In this document: positions 1 through 5,599 of the stretch, in pieces
Position numbering within the stretch: the stretch's first letter is position 1
Layout: every line of letters begins with the position of its first letter
Assembly (NCBI GenBank): GCA_964638795.1
Contig: CAZXAX010000059.1
Span: forward strand, 1-10,031
Source of the DNA: CAIYHK01 sp964638795
GTDB lineage: Bacteria; Actinomycetota; Acidimicrobiia; Acidimicrobiales; Ilumatobacteraceae
Length of the DNA: 10,031 nt
Direction: 5' to 3'
Position numbers and translations under genes: made by a program
The notes under the pieces: model-generated
Told to the model about the DNA's origin: nothing
Seen by the model: only the letters and a program-made list of their open reading frames with translations
Database searches by the model: none

Positions 1-175
1 ACCTACGGAAGGGATAACCGCTGAAAGCATCTAAGTGGGAAACCCGTTCCAAGATGAGCACTCCCATGCGGTCAACGCAGTAAGGCCCGTGGCTAGACCA
101 CCACGTTGATAGGCCGGAAGTGTAAACGCGGTAACGCGCCAGCTGACCGGTACTAATCGGCCGAGGGCTTGATTT
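1..175 (+). rRNA. 23S ribosomal RNA, 3' end (partial)
   Basis: The window opens inside the last part of domain VI of a 23S rRNA gene. Recognisable conserved stretches are GGGATAACCGCTGAAAGCAT near the left edge, ACGTTGATAGGCCGGAAGTG around 103-122, and GACCGGTACTAATCGGCCGA around 145-164. The last is the usual 3'-terminal segment, equivalent to GGTACTAATGAACCGTGAGG in E. coli. By that alignment the mature 3' end falls near 175, within a few bases. The 5' part of the gene lies outside the window. The 5S gene follows on the same strand, as in a normal rRNA operon. Confidence 0.96.
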
Positions 176-234
176 TGAACAAAGCTCGTGCTTGCTCTGG
201 AGTCTTCGTGGGAGATCCCACATTGACAACTAAT
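176..234 (+). other. 23S-5S internal transcribed spacer with short hairpin
   Basis: This 59-nt spacer separates the 23S and 5S genes and holds no tRNA. It contains a short inverted repeat at 208-221 (GTGGG, 4-nt loop, CCCAC), which may be part of an RNase processing structure; that role is inference. The TTGACA at 223-228 has no suitable -10 downstream and is not called as a promoter. Confidence 0.6.
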
Positions 235-352
235 TTCTGGTGGCCATGGCGGCGGTGTCACACCCGTTCCCATCCCGAACACGGCAGTTAAGCCCGCCCG
301 CGCCAATGGTACTTGGGGGTAGACCCCCTGGGAGAGTAGGTCGCCGCCAGAG
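235..352 (+). rRNA. rrf: 5S ribosomal RNA
   Basis: This is a complete 5S rRNA gene of about 118 nt. The terminal helix I is visible: TCTGGTGGC at 236-244 pairs with GCCGCCAGA at 343-351, with one G-U wobble. Internal conserved segments include CCCATCCCGAACACGG around 280-295 (loop B/helix III), CGCCAATGGTACTTGGGGGT around 301-320, and GGGAGAGTAGGTCGCCGCC near the 3' end (helix V and loop E region). The exact ends are set from helix I and could move by one or two bases. It is the last gene of the rRNA operon and is followed by a terminator. Confidence 0.96.
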
Positions 353-361
353 TTCGCATTG

Positions 362-405
362 AACGGCCCTCGTGTGTGTTTTCACCGCGAGGGCCGTTTC
401 ATTTC
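362..405 (+). terminator. Rho-independent terminator of the rRNA operon
   Basis: A perfect 11-bp stem is formed by AACGGCCCTCG (362-372) and CGAGGGCCGTT (388-398). It encloses a 15-nt loop and can be extended by a U-G and a G-C pair at the loop side. A T-rich tail, TTTCATTTC, follows immediately. It starts 10 nt after the 5S gene and ends before the next gene, so it separates rRNA transcription from the TPR gene downstream. Confidence 0.93.
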
Positions 406-441
406 CCGCCCTGACGTGGCGACGATTCTTAGGATTGACAA

Positions 442-1491
442 ATGACTGATTCCAGATCTGGGCGCCCTTCGCGTCCTGGCAGACCCGCCGGTGGTGGGCG
501 TTCCTCCGCTGGGGGACGCAGCAACGACCGTGGACGCAGTTCTGGATCGGGTCGTCCGCGACGAGATGATGATCGTCGTCCGCGACGTGATGATGATCGT
601 CGACCGCGACGTGATGACGACCGCCCCGATACTCGAACCGATGCGCAACGAAAAAGCGATGAAGTTAAACGTCGCATCGGTGAGCGTCGCGTTAAAGAGG
701 GTCCGAGCACTCCGCCTAAACAATCGCAGGAGCGCTGGATTGATGAAGGACCGGTGCGCGGCGCGGCGAAGGGTGCGGTTAAGCGCGGCAAGGTTGACGG
801 TCGCGGCGCGCGCAAGCCGGCCAAACCCACTACGTCACCTGATCGCAAGAAGGCGCGCAAAGTTGCCAATGATGTGCAGTCGCAGTTCGTCGCAGCCGTT
901 GGCCCGCGGCGTGCAACTCGCATGGCGGAGCAATTCGCAGAAGCCACAATCGCATTTGATCGTGATCGGGTAGATGACGCTCGACGCTTGCTCCTGGCAA
1001 TGGGCAGGGAAGCCCTAAGTGCTCCATGTGCGCATGAGTTGATGGGTCTTATTCGCTACCGCTCGCGTGAATGGAAAAAGGCGGCGGCAGAGCTTGAAAT
1101 TGCGCTTGCCTCCATGCCAGATGCAGTTGAACACATACCAGTGTTAATGGATTGTTATCGTGCGCTCGGCGATCATGCTCGCGTGTCCGAATTGTGGAAG
1201 GTGCTTGGGGAGGAATCTCCACATCCAGAAATCATGGCGGAGGGACGAATCGTTCTTGCTGGTACCAAAGCAGATCAAGGCGACCTCTCCGCAGCTTTGA
1301 TGCTGATGGAAAAATCGGGGCGCAAGGTGAAGCCAGTGCGCGACTACCACCTGCGTGAATGGTATTTCCTCGCTGACCTGTATGACCGCAGTGGCGATGT
1401 GATTAACGCTCGTAAATACTTCAGTTGGGTTTATGAAAACGACCCTGACTTTGTGGATGTACTTGAGCGCCTGGCGTCACTTGGCGGCTGA
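442..1491 (+). CDS. TPR-repeat protein with long basic disordered N-terminus
   Basis: This is a 349-residue protein in two parts. Residues 1 to about 145 are low in complexity and rich in Arg, Gly, Ser, Asp and Lys, and are almost certainly disordered. They include three tandem copies of RPRRDDDR at residues 38-61. Residues from about 150 to 345 are predicted helical and look like degenerate tetratricopeptide units, with segments such as AHELMGLIRYRSREWKKAAA and YFLADLYDRSGDVINARKYF. No signal peptide or catalytic motif is seen. The ATG at 442 is preceded by AGGA with 7-nt spacing, which supports this start. TPR proteins of this kind (Rv1691-like) usually lie just upstream of the HAD/tlyA block in actinobacteria. 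Here the gene is about 3.3 kb away from that block, on the other side of ssb, fbaB, a membrane protein gene and DUF1015. TPR domains mediate protein-protein contacts and the basic tail could bind nucleic acid, but both roles are inference here. Confidence 0.88.
   Translation: MTDSRSGRPSRPGRPAGGGRSSAGGRSNDRGRSSGSGRPRRDDDRRPRRDDDRRPRRDDDRPDTRTDAQRKSDEVKRRIGERRVKEGPSTPPKQSQERWIDEGPVRGAAKGAVKRGKVDGRGARKPAKPTTSPDRKKARKVANDVQSQFVAAVGPRRATRMAEQFAEATIAFDRDRVDDARRLLLAMGREALSAPCAHELMGLIRYRSREWKKAAAELEIALASMPDAVEHIPVLMDCYRALGDHARVSELWKVLGEESPHPEIMAEGRIVLAGTKADQGDLSAALMLMEKSGRKVKPVRDYHLREWYFLADLYDRSGDVINARKYFSWVYENDPDFVDVLERLASLGG
553..624 (+). repeat. Three tandem 24-nt units encoding RPRRDDDR
   Basis: Three adjacent in-frame 24-bp units (553-576, 577-600, 601-624) each encode RPRRDDDR. 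The units differ only at a few bases, most of them synonymous third-position changes (for example CGA/CGT and GAT/GAC). The near identity at DNA level points to expansion by slippage or unequal recombination. The protein repeat alternates Arg clusters with Asp triplets, giving a charge-patterned segment. Confidence 0.92.
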
Positions 1492-1522
1492 AATTCTTTG
1501 TAACAGCGCAGTGTTCAAAACC

Positions 1523-1542
1523 TTGTCTCAGGGCTGAGGCAA
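1523..1542. promoter_or_regulatory. Hyphenated palindrome upstream of the SSB-like gene
   Basis: The 20-bp element TTGTCTCAGGGCTGAGGCAA has matching arms TTG-N-CTCAG and CTGAG-N-CAA around a central GG. As RNA it could form an 8-bp stem (one U-G pair) with a 4-nt loop. No T tract follows, so a classical terminator is unlikely; an operator or processing hairpin fits better. It lies in the 99-bp gap between the TPR and SSB-like genes. No convincing promoter hexamers were found beside it. Confidence 0.4.
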
Positions 1543-1590
1543 CATAGTCCTCACTTCCTCTCGCGTTCATGAGATAACAAGGTGATGCAA

Positions 1591-1968
1591 ATGGGCAAGA
1601 GCAAGAAGTCCACTGGGGCCGATGAAATCAATGGTCTAAATGTGGTTGTAGTTGAAGGAGTTGTGAAGCAGGAGCCAACTCTTCGAGAGTTGGGTGACGG
1701 GGAACTTGTTCGCGAATTCGTGATCTCTACTTATTTGGATGGGCGCCAAGTTAAGACACCGGTGGTGTGCCGAGAGGCGCTTGGTTCTGCACTTGGTGCA
1801 GGCGATGAGGTCACTGTTGTGGGCCATGTGCAAATGCGGTTTTTCGCTGCTGGCGGGCGAGTCACTTCGCGGACCGAGGTTGTGGCCAAACAGGTTTTTG
1901 GGGCTCGTGCTCGTGCGGCCCGCACAAAGGCACTTTCTGGCGTTGTACAAGTTATTGAGGGTCGATAA
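1591..1968 (+). CDS. Short single-stranded DNA-binding protein, OB fold, no acidic tail
   Basis: The product has 125 residues and resembles the OB-fold domain of bacterial SSB. Residues about 15-105 carry the expected strand pattern: an N-terminal strand (NGLNVVVVEGVV), a central strand (VREFVISTYLDG), the PVVCREALG segment, then GDEVTVVGHVQMRFF and a closing strand. SSB proteins coat single-stranded DNA during replication, repair and recombination. This one ends in VIEGR and lacks both the flexible linker and the acidic C-terminal tip (DDDIPF type) that recruits partner proteins. It is therefore more likely an accessory paralogue than the main replicative SSB. The ATG at 1591 is preferred because AAGGTGA (1579-1585) lies 5 nt before it; GTG 1582 and ATG 1585 are in-frame alternatives but overlap that site. 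The gene sits between the TPR gene and fbaB, with no obvious functional link to either. Confidence 0.78.
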   Translation: MGKSKKSTGADEINGLNVVVVEGVVKQEPTLRELGDGELVREFVISTYLDGRQVKTPVVCREALGSALGAGDEVTVVGHVQMRFFAAGGRVTSRTEVVAKQVFGARARAARTKALSGVVQVIEGR

Positions 1969-2015
1969 AAGATCAAGCGCCTGCGTGGCGACCACTAACC
2001 TCACTGCTAGAAGTT

Positions 2016-2032
2016 TCTCGGTTTTGCCGAGA
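2016..2032 (+). promoter_or_regulatory. Hairpin in the leader of the aldolase gene
   Basis: TCTCGG (2016-2021) and CCGAGA (2027-2032) form a perfect 6-bp stem around a TTTTG loop, 25 nt before the GTG start of fbaB. A T tract does not follow directly, so it is a weak terminator candidate at best. It may stabilise the mRNA 5' end or act as an operator. No matching anti-structure or riboswitch was recognised. Confidence 0.4.
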
Positions 2033-2057
2033 GTTGGTCGAATAGTTAGGAGCCGAA

Positions 2058-3110
2058 GTGGACGTTTCTGCGCTGCTTGGAGACGAAGCAAAGAGCCTCT
2101 TGGGTCACACATGTAATGGCATCAAAGCAGGTGACATTACGTTGCCCGGAGGCGACTTCGTAGATCGTGTGTTCTCAGATACGGATCGCAGTCCACAGGT
2201 GCTGCGCAGTCTTGGTTCGTTGTACAACAGCGGGCGCTTGGCGGGTACCGGGTATGTTTCGATTCTTCCGGTGGATCAAGGAATTGAGCATTCAGGGGCT
2301 GCGAGTTTTGCCCCGAATCCGGCTTACTTTGATCCAGCGAATATCTGTGAACTGGCCATTGAAGGCGGCTGTAACGCAGTCGCTACTACCTACGGAGTGC
2401 TTGGCGCCGTTAGTCGCCGCTATGCACATCGAATTCCATTCATCGTGAAAATCAATCACAACGAACTCATGACCTATCCGAACCGCTTTGATCAGGTGAT
2501 GTTTGGATCCGTGAAGCAGGCCTTTGATCTCGGTGCCGCAGGTGTGGGAGCCACGATCTATTTCGGGTCGCCTGAATCAACGCGACAAATTCAAGAAGTC
2601 GCGGCTGCATTCAAAGAAGCCCATGATCTTGGAATGTTCACCGTGTTGTGGTGCTACCTGCGCAATAACGAGTTCAAAAAAGACGGCGTGGATTACCACG
2701 TTGCTGCAGACTTGACTGCTCAGGCCAACCACATCGGCGTGACCATTGAAGCCGACATCATCAAGCAAAAATTGCCGGAAAACAATGGTGGCTACAACGC
2801 ACTTAGTGGCTATGGCAAAACCAGTGCCAAGGTTTACGACTCACTGACCACGGATCATCCAATCGATCTAGCTCGTTGGCAAGTTGCGAACTGCTACATG
2901 GGTCGCATTGGACTCATCAACTCTGGTGGCGAGAGTAAAGGTGCCGGCGATCTTGCAGCGGCGGTAAAAACAGCAGTGATCAACAAGCGCGCGGGCGGAC
3001 AAGGCTTGATCTCGGGTCGGAAAGCTTTTCAGCGGCCAATGGTCGAAGGCATCCAATTGCTTAACGCAATCCAGGATGTTTATCTGGATAAGTCGATAAC
3101 AATCGCCTGA
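2058..3110 (+). CDS. fbaB: Class I fructose-bisphosphate aldolase (DhnA/FbaB family)
   Basis: This enzyme reversibly cleaves fructose 1,6-bisphosphate to glyceraldehyde 3-phosphate and dihydroxyacetone phosphate, in cytosolic glycolysis and gluconeogenesis. It is metal-independent and works through a lysine Schiff base. The 350-residue length and the sequence match E. coli FbaB closely by eye. Shared segments include PVDQGIEHS (71-79), KINHNELM (131-138), ATIYFGSPES (165-174), LWCYLRNNEFKKDGVDYHVA (197-216), EADIIKQK (231-238), ANCYMGRIGLINSGG (277-291) and the C-terminal AIQDVYLDKSITIA. The Schiff-base lysine is expected in ADIIKQK, probably K236. The start is GTG 2058, with AGGAG at 2048-2052 five bases upstream. 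A small membrane protein gene follows 24 bp later on the same strand. Class I aldolases of this type occur across bacteria and archaea, while many actinobacteria rely on the zinc class II enzyme. Whether this genome also has a class II enzyme cannot be seen here. Confidence 0.95.
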   Translation: MDVSALLGDEAKSLLGHTCNGIKAGDITLPGGDFVDRVFSDTDRSPQVLRSLGSLYNSGRLAGTGYVSILPVDQGIEHSGAASFAPNPAYFDPANICELAIEGGCNAVATTYGVLGAVSRRYAHRIPFIVKINHNELMTYPNRFDQVMFGSVKQAFDLGAAGVGATIYFGSPESTRQIQEVAAAFKEAHDLGMFTVLWCYLRNNEFKKDGVDYHVAADLTAQANHIGVTIEADIIKQKLPENNGGYNALSGYGKTSAKVYDSLTTDHPIDLARWQVANCYMGRIGLINSGGESKGAGDLAAAVKTAVINKRAGGQGLISGRKAFQRPMVEGIQLLNAIQDVYLDKSITIA

Positions 3111-3134
3111 CCCGCTTTGTCACGCCCATCGGGC

Positions 3135-3581
3135 ATGATTGCTGCGATGCTGATAGCTGTGTTCGCCGAGGCTAGGGATGTAATCTCCTATGCAATCGTG
3201 TATTTCATCCTCTTTGGGGTGCCATTAATCGCCTTGGTCTTGTGGTGGGATTACCGCCGCTGGCGTAAAGCGCAATACCGCGAGTGGCTGCAAAGCGTGA
3301 CCCACGAGCAGCCAAACTTCGATGCGTTTGGTCGTCTGCCGGTGTTGCCGCGCTTTGGAGTCATTCCTTCAGCATTTATGGTGAACGATCTAGACCCCGA
3401 TTTCAATGGCAGCCCGGTGTCGTATACGGCGGGTCGATATCCAGAGTCAGGCGTGCAACGCATGATGCTGAATGGCCAGGACTATCCCTTGAATGAACAG
3501 CAGATTGCTGAGATGGAAGTCTGGGGCACAATCGATGGAATCCCGATCGAAGACTTCGACGACTGGAGTGACTGGAGCTAA
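3135..3581 (+). CDS. Small single-pass membrane protein of unknown function
   Basis: I do not recognise this 148-residue protein. It has one clear membrane segment at residues about 16-38 (ISYAIVYFILFGVPLIALVL and flanks), followed at once by a basic stretch (YRRWRKAQYREW). By the positive-inside rule this places the N-terminus outside and the C-terminal 100 or so residues in the cytoplasm. That part contains PVLPRFGVIPSAFMVNDLDP and YPLNEQQIAEMEVWG, and ends in an acidic tail with three tryptophans (EDFDDWSDWS). No catalytic motif is visible. The start is uncertain: ATG 3135 is chosen, but TTG 3117 and ATG 3147 are in frame and none has a good ribosome-binding site. The gene follows fbaB after 24 bp and probably shares its transcript. 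Its stop lies 1 bp from the stop of the convergent DUF1015 gene, with no terminator between them. Confidence 0.75.
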   Translation: MIAAMLIAVFAEARDVISYAIVYFILFGVPLIALVLWWDYRRWRKAQYREWLQSVTHEQPNFDAFGRLPVLPRFGVIPSAFMVNDLDPDFNGSPVSYTAGRYPESGVQRMMLNGQDYPLNEQQIAEMEVWGTIDGIPIEDFDDWSDWS

Positions 3582-3582
3582 C

Positions 3583-4767
3583 TCAGTCAAGCGGGCGAAA
3601 GACGAGCCCAGTGAGAAGCTTGGGTGTGAAGAAAGTCGATTTCGGTGGCATCAGGAGGCCCTCGTCGGCAGTGCGCTGTATTTCGGCAACAGTTACGGGC
3701 TTGATCAAAATCGCGCACGTACCGCGCCCGTTGCGCAGTTCATGCAACACCTCGGTAACTCCGTGCTGGTAGGTCAATTCGTGTGGGGTTTGAGCGAGAG
3801 CGTGTTCGAGTTTGGCTCCATCCAAGTTACGTACTTCTGCAAAAACTCCAGGCTTTTCAATCAGTAGCGTGCCAGATCCATTCGGGTGCACTAGGCACAT
3901 CACATTACGTGACTCCATCTCGGCAAGCGTGCTCTGATTTACCGCATCAATTTCTTGGAGGTCAAAACTGGCCCGCAGTGCTTCGCGCATGGAGTCATGA
4001 TCGATTGCACTGTAAAGGCGGTGAATGGCTGCCACATTGAGTTGTTCTTCGCTGAGTTCAGCCACATACGCGAGTGTGTAGTCGGCATCTTTACTGCCAT
4101 TGGCTGCGCGCTGTTCATCACGATAGGTGCGGCTCACGGCATAACGATGATGGCCATCGGCAATGACTGTGGGTGCGCTCGCCATGAGGTGTTGGATCTC
4201 AGATACCCGCCCTGCATCATCGATGATCTCCACGATGTGGACTACTCCGTCTTCATCAGTGACCCGACCTACTTCGGTTCCTGGTTCGGAGAGAATTGAT
4301 GTGAGGCCACTGGCAAGTGAAAGCCCCCAGACAGGGGAAAGGTTCATGCGCGTGGCGCGAGTGAGATCGAGACGATCTGACTTGGCTTTCGGGGTGGTGC
4401 GCTCGTGGGGCAAGACGGGTCCAGCACCTTCATCACAGACCTCAATTGCTCCAAGGACCCCCGCGGTCTCGCGCGCACGACCCTGGGCGTCGGTGAATTT
4501 CATGCGGTAGATCGTGAAAGTCGGAGCAGGATCACGCACGAGTACCCCTGACGTTTGCCAGTCAGAGATGGTCGCAGCTGCTTGTGTGTACCGGGAGTCA
4601 CCGTCGCTTTCTAAGGGGCAATCAACAACAACAACATTGTTCGGGGACTTAGAGGCGTAATGGGCGCGATCTTCGGGGCTCAACACGTCATATGGCGGGG
4701 ATATAACGGTTGTGAGGTCTTGTTCGGCCGAGTAGCGAAGGGCTTTAAAGGGCAAGAATTTCGTCAC
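3583..4767 (-). CDS. DUF1015 family protein (COG4198-like)
   Basis: This conserved protein of about 394 residues has no assigned biochemical function that I can state with confidence. Family hallmarks are present, numbered from GTG 4767: PFKALRY (6-12), ISPPYDVLSPEDRAHY (22-37), PHERTTPKAKSDRLDLTRAT (120-139), IADGHHRYAVSRTYRDE (202-218) and the C-terminal MPPKSTFFTPKLLTGLVFRP (373-392). The conserved His-rich and Lys/Asp-rich segments suggest a catalytic or nucleotide-binding role, but that is inference. The family usually begins just before the PF.ALRY motif. GTG 4767 is therefore chosen over TTG 4797, with TTG 4755 also possible; none has a clear ribosome-binding site. The gene runs against its neighbours, converging on the membrane protein gene with 1 bp between stops and diverging from the HAD phosphatase gene. 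I recall DUF1015 genes near HAD-IIA genes in other actinobacteria, so the pairing may be old. Confidence 0.9.
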   Translation of the reverse strand: MTKFLPFKALRYSAEQDLTTVISPPYDVLSPEDRAHYASKSPNNVVVVDCPLESDGDSRYTQAAATISDWQTSGVLVRDPAPTFTIYRMKFTDAQGRARETAGVLGAIEVCDEGAGPVLPHERTTPKAKSDRLDLTRATRMNLSPVWGLSLASGLTSILSEPGTEVGRVTDEDGVVHIVEIIDDAGRVSEIQHLMASAPTVIADGHHRYAVSRTYRDEQRAANGSKDADYTLAYVAELSEEQLNVAAIHRLYSAIDHDSMREALRASFDLQEIDAVNQSTLAEMESRNVMCLVHPNGSGTLLIEKPGVFAEVRNLDGAKLEHALAQTPHELTYQHGVTEVLHELRNGRGTCAILIKPVTVAEIQRTADEGLLMPPKSTFFTPKLLTGLVFRPLD

Positions 4768-4781
4768 CCATATACGGTGAC
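4763..4781. promoter_or_regulatory. Inverted repeat in the divergent DUF1015/HAD control region
   Basis: GTCACC (4763-4768) and GGTGAC (4776-4781) are perfect 6-bp inverted arms around the 7-nt spacer CATATAC. The element covers the GTG 4767 start of the DUF1015 gene and the possible -10 of its promoter, and lies 38 bp before the start of the divergent HAD gene. Its size and position fit an operator for a dimeric regulator acting on one or both genes. No regulator gene is in the window. Confidence 0.45.
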
Positions 4782-4797
4782 AGATGAAGCCTGGCAA
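4769..4797 (-). promoter_or_regulatory. Possible promoter for the DUF1015 gene
   Basis: Read on the minus strand, TTGCCA (4797-4792; 5 of 6 matches to TTGACA) is followed by 17 nt and then TATATG (4774-4769; 4 of 6 matches to TATAAT). The spacing is ideal. A transcript from here would begin near 4762, downstream of GTG 4767. If the promoter is real, translation more likely starts at TTG 4755 with a very short leader. The promoter and the GTG start therefore cannot easily both be right. Confidence 0.4.
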
Positions 4798-4819
4798 TAC
4801 AAATACCTAGGGTAGACAG

Positions 4820-5599
4820 GTGCTCCTTTTGTGCGATCTAGACGGCGTAGTTTGGCTGGCTCATCAGCCGTTGCCGGGCAGCGTGGAAGCTCTGGAATCG
4901 TGGCGCGCGGCAGGACACGAGATTGTGTTTTGCACCAACAATTCCTTCAACACGATTGCCGACCAAGAACGGTTCCTATCGGTAATTGGCATTGATGCTG
5001 CGAACAGGGTGGTCTCTTCAGCCACAGCTGCAGGAACCTTGGTGAACGCCGGTGAATCAGTGCTTGTGTGTGGGGGGCAAGGCATTCGTGAAGCTGTCGC
5101 GGCTCGTGGGGCGACTGCAATCGTTCACGGCGAAAGTGTTGCCAATGTGGATGCAGTGGTTGTTGGGTTTGATCGGGCATTCGATTATCAAAAACTCCAA
5201 GAGGCAAGTGCTGCGGTGCGTAACGGCGCACGACTCATAGGCACAAATCATGATCCGACTTACCCAACTCCAGAAGGAGAGATACCTGGGGGAGGTTCTT
5301 TGGTTGCGGCAGTGGCGTATGCGAGCGAAACCGAGGCCATTTTTGCAGGCAAGCCAATGCGTCCGATGTTCGCAGCCGCGATGTCGCTCGCTGAACGGTT
5401 AGTAGGTGGAGCAGTAAATGTGGCTGAAATATTTGTCGTCGGTGATCGTGATGATTCTGACGGTGAGTTCGCGCGACGTAATGGAGTTCAGTATTGCCAT
5501 GTTCGAAGCGGTGTGAAGACTCCGCCCGCAGATGGAGTTAAATCTTTTGCTGATTTGGGGGATGTTATATCGCAATTGCTTGGAGCTGGTGTTGCGTAG
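4820..5599 (+). CDS. HAD-IIA family phosphatase (NagD-like; Rv1692-type)
   Basis: This is a cytosolic phosphatase of the haloacid dehalogenase superfamily with a C2A-type cap, 259 residues long. Motif I is DLDGV at 6-10, with the nucleophile D6 and acid/base D8. Motif II is TNNS at 39-42, the lysine motif is GKPM at 177-180, and motif IV is GDRDDSD at 208-214, with D209 and the acidic residues that bind magnesium. The M. tuberculosis gene at the same place in this block, Rv1692, encodes a glycerol-3-phosphate phosphatase. That makes a polar-lipid or glycerol-phosphate recycling role likely, but the substrate is inferred from position. The start is GTG 4820, with AGGG at 4809-4812 seven bases upstream; the nucleophile motif at residue 6 leaves little room for another start. 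It is the first gene of the tlyA-recN operon, and its end overlaps tlyA. Confidence 0.93.
   Translation: MLLLCDLDGVVWLAHQPLPGSVEALESWRAAGHEIVFCTNNSFNTIADQERFLSVIGIDAANRVVSSATAAGTLVNAGESVLVCGGQGIREAVAARGATAIVHGESVANVDAVVVGFDRAFDYQKLQEASAAVRNGARLIGTNHDPTYPTPEGEIPGGGSLVAAVAYASETEAIFAGKPMRPMFAAAMSLAERLVGGAVNVAEIFVVGDRDDSDGEFARRNGVQYCHVRSGVKTPPADGVKSFADLGDVISQLLGAGVA

Noticed and set aside
31..306. Minus-strand ORF of 91 codons across the 23S and 5S genes
   Set aside because: It lies antisense to clearly conserved rRNA and has no recognisable protein features.
435..440. Perfect TTGACA hexamer just before the TPR gene start
   Set aside because: There is no -10 element at suitable spacing, and the position would put transcription inside the coding sequence. 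It lies between the AGGA site and the ATG.
429..947. Minus-strand ORF of 172 codons opposite the TPR gene's N-terminal region
   Set aside because: It is an antisense shadow of a GC-rich Arg/Asp repeat region; its own repeats (RRGRRSSS type) simply mirror the plus-strand tandem repeat.
1943..1970. TTGTAC followed by GATAAAA as a promoter for fbaB
   Set aside because: Spacing is about 15 nt to the nearest -10-like hexamer and that hexamer is a poor match; too weak to call.
3123..3133. GCCC-ATC-GGGC inverted repeat after fbaB as a terminator
   Set aside because: The stem is only 4 bp with a 3-nt loop and has no T tract; it sits at the start of the following gene.
3493..3867. Plus-strand ORF of 124 codons starting inside the membrane protein gene
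   Set aside because: It runs out of frame through the end of that gene and then antisense through DUF1015, both of which are better supported; no family features.
3955..4510. Plus-strand ORFs of 114 and 115 codons antisense to DUF1015
   Set aside because: They lie opposite strongly conserved DUF1015 motifs and resemble no protein family.
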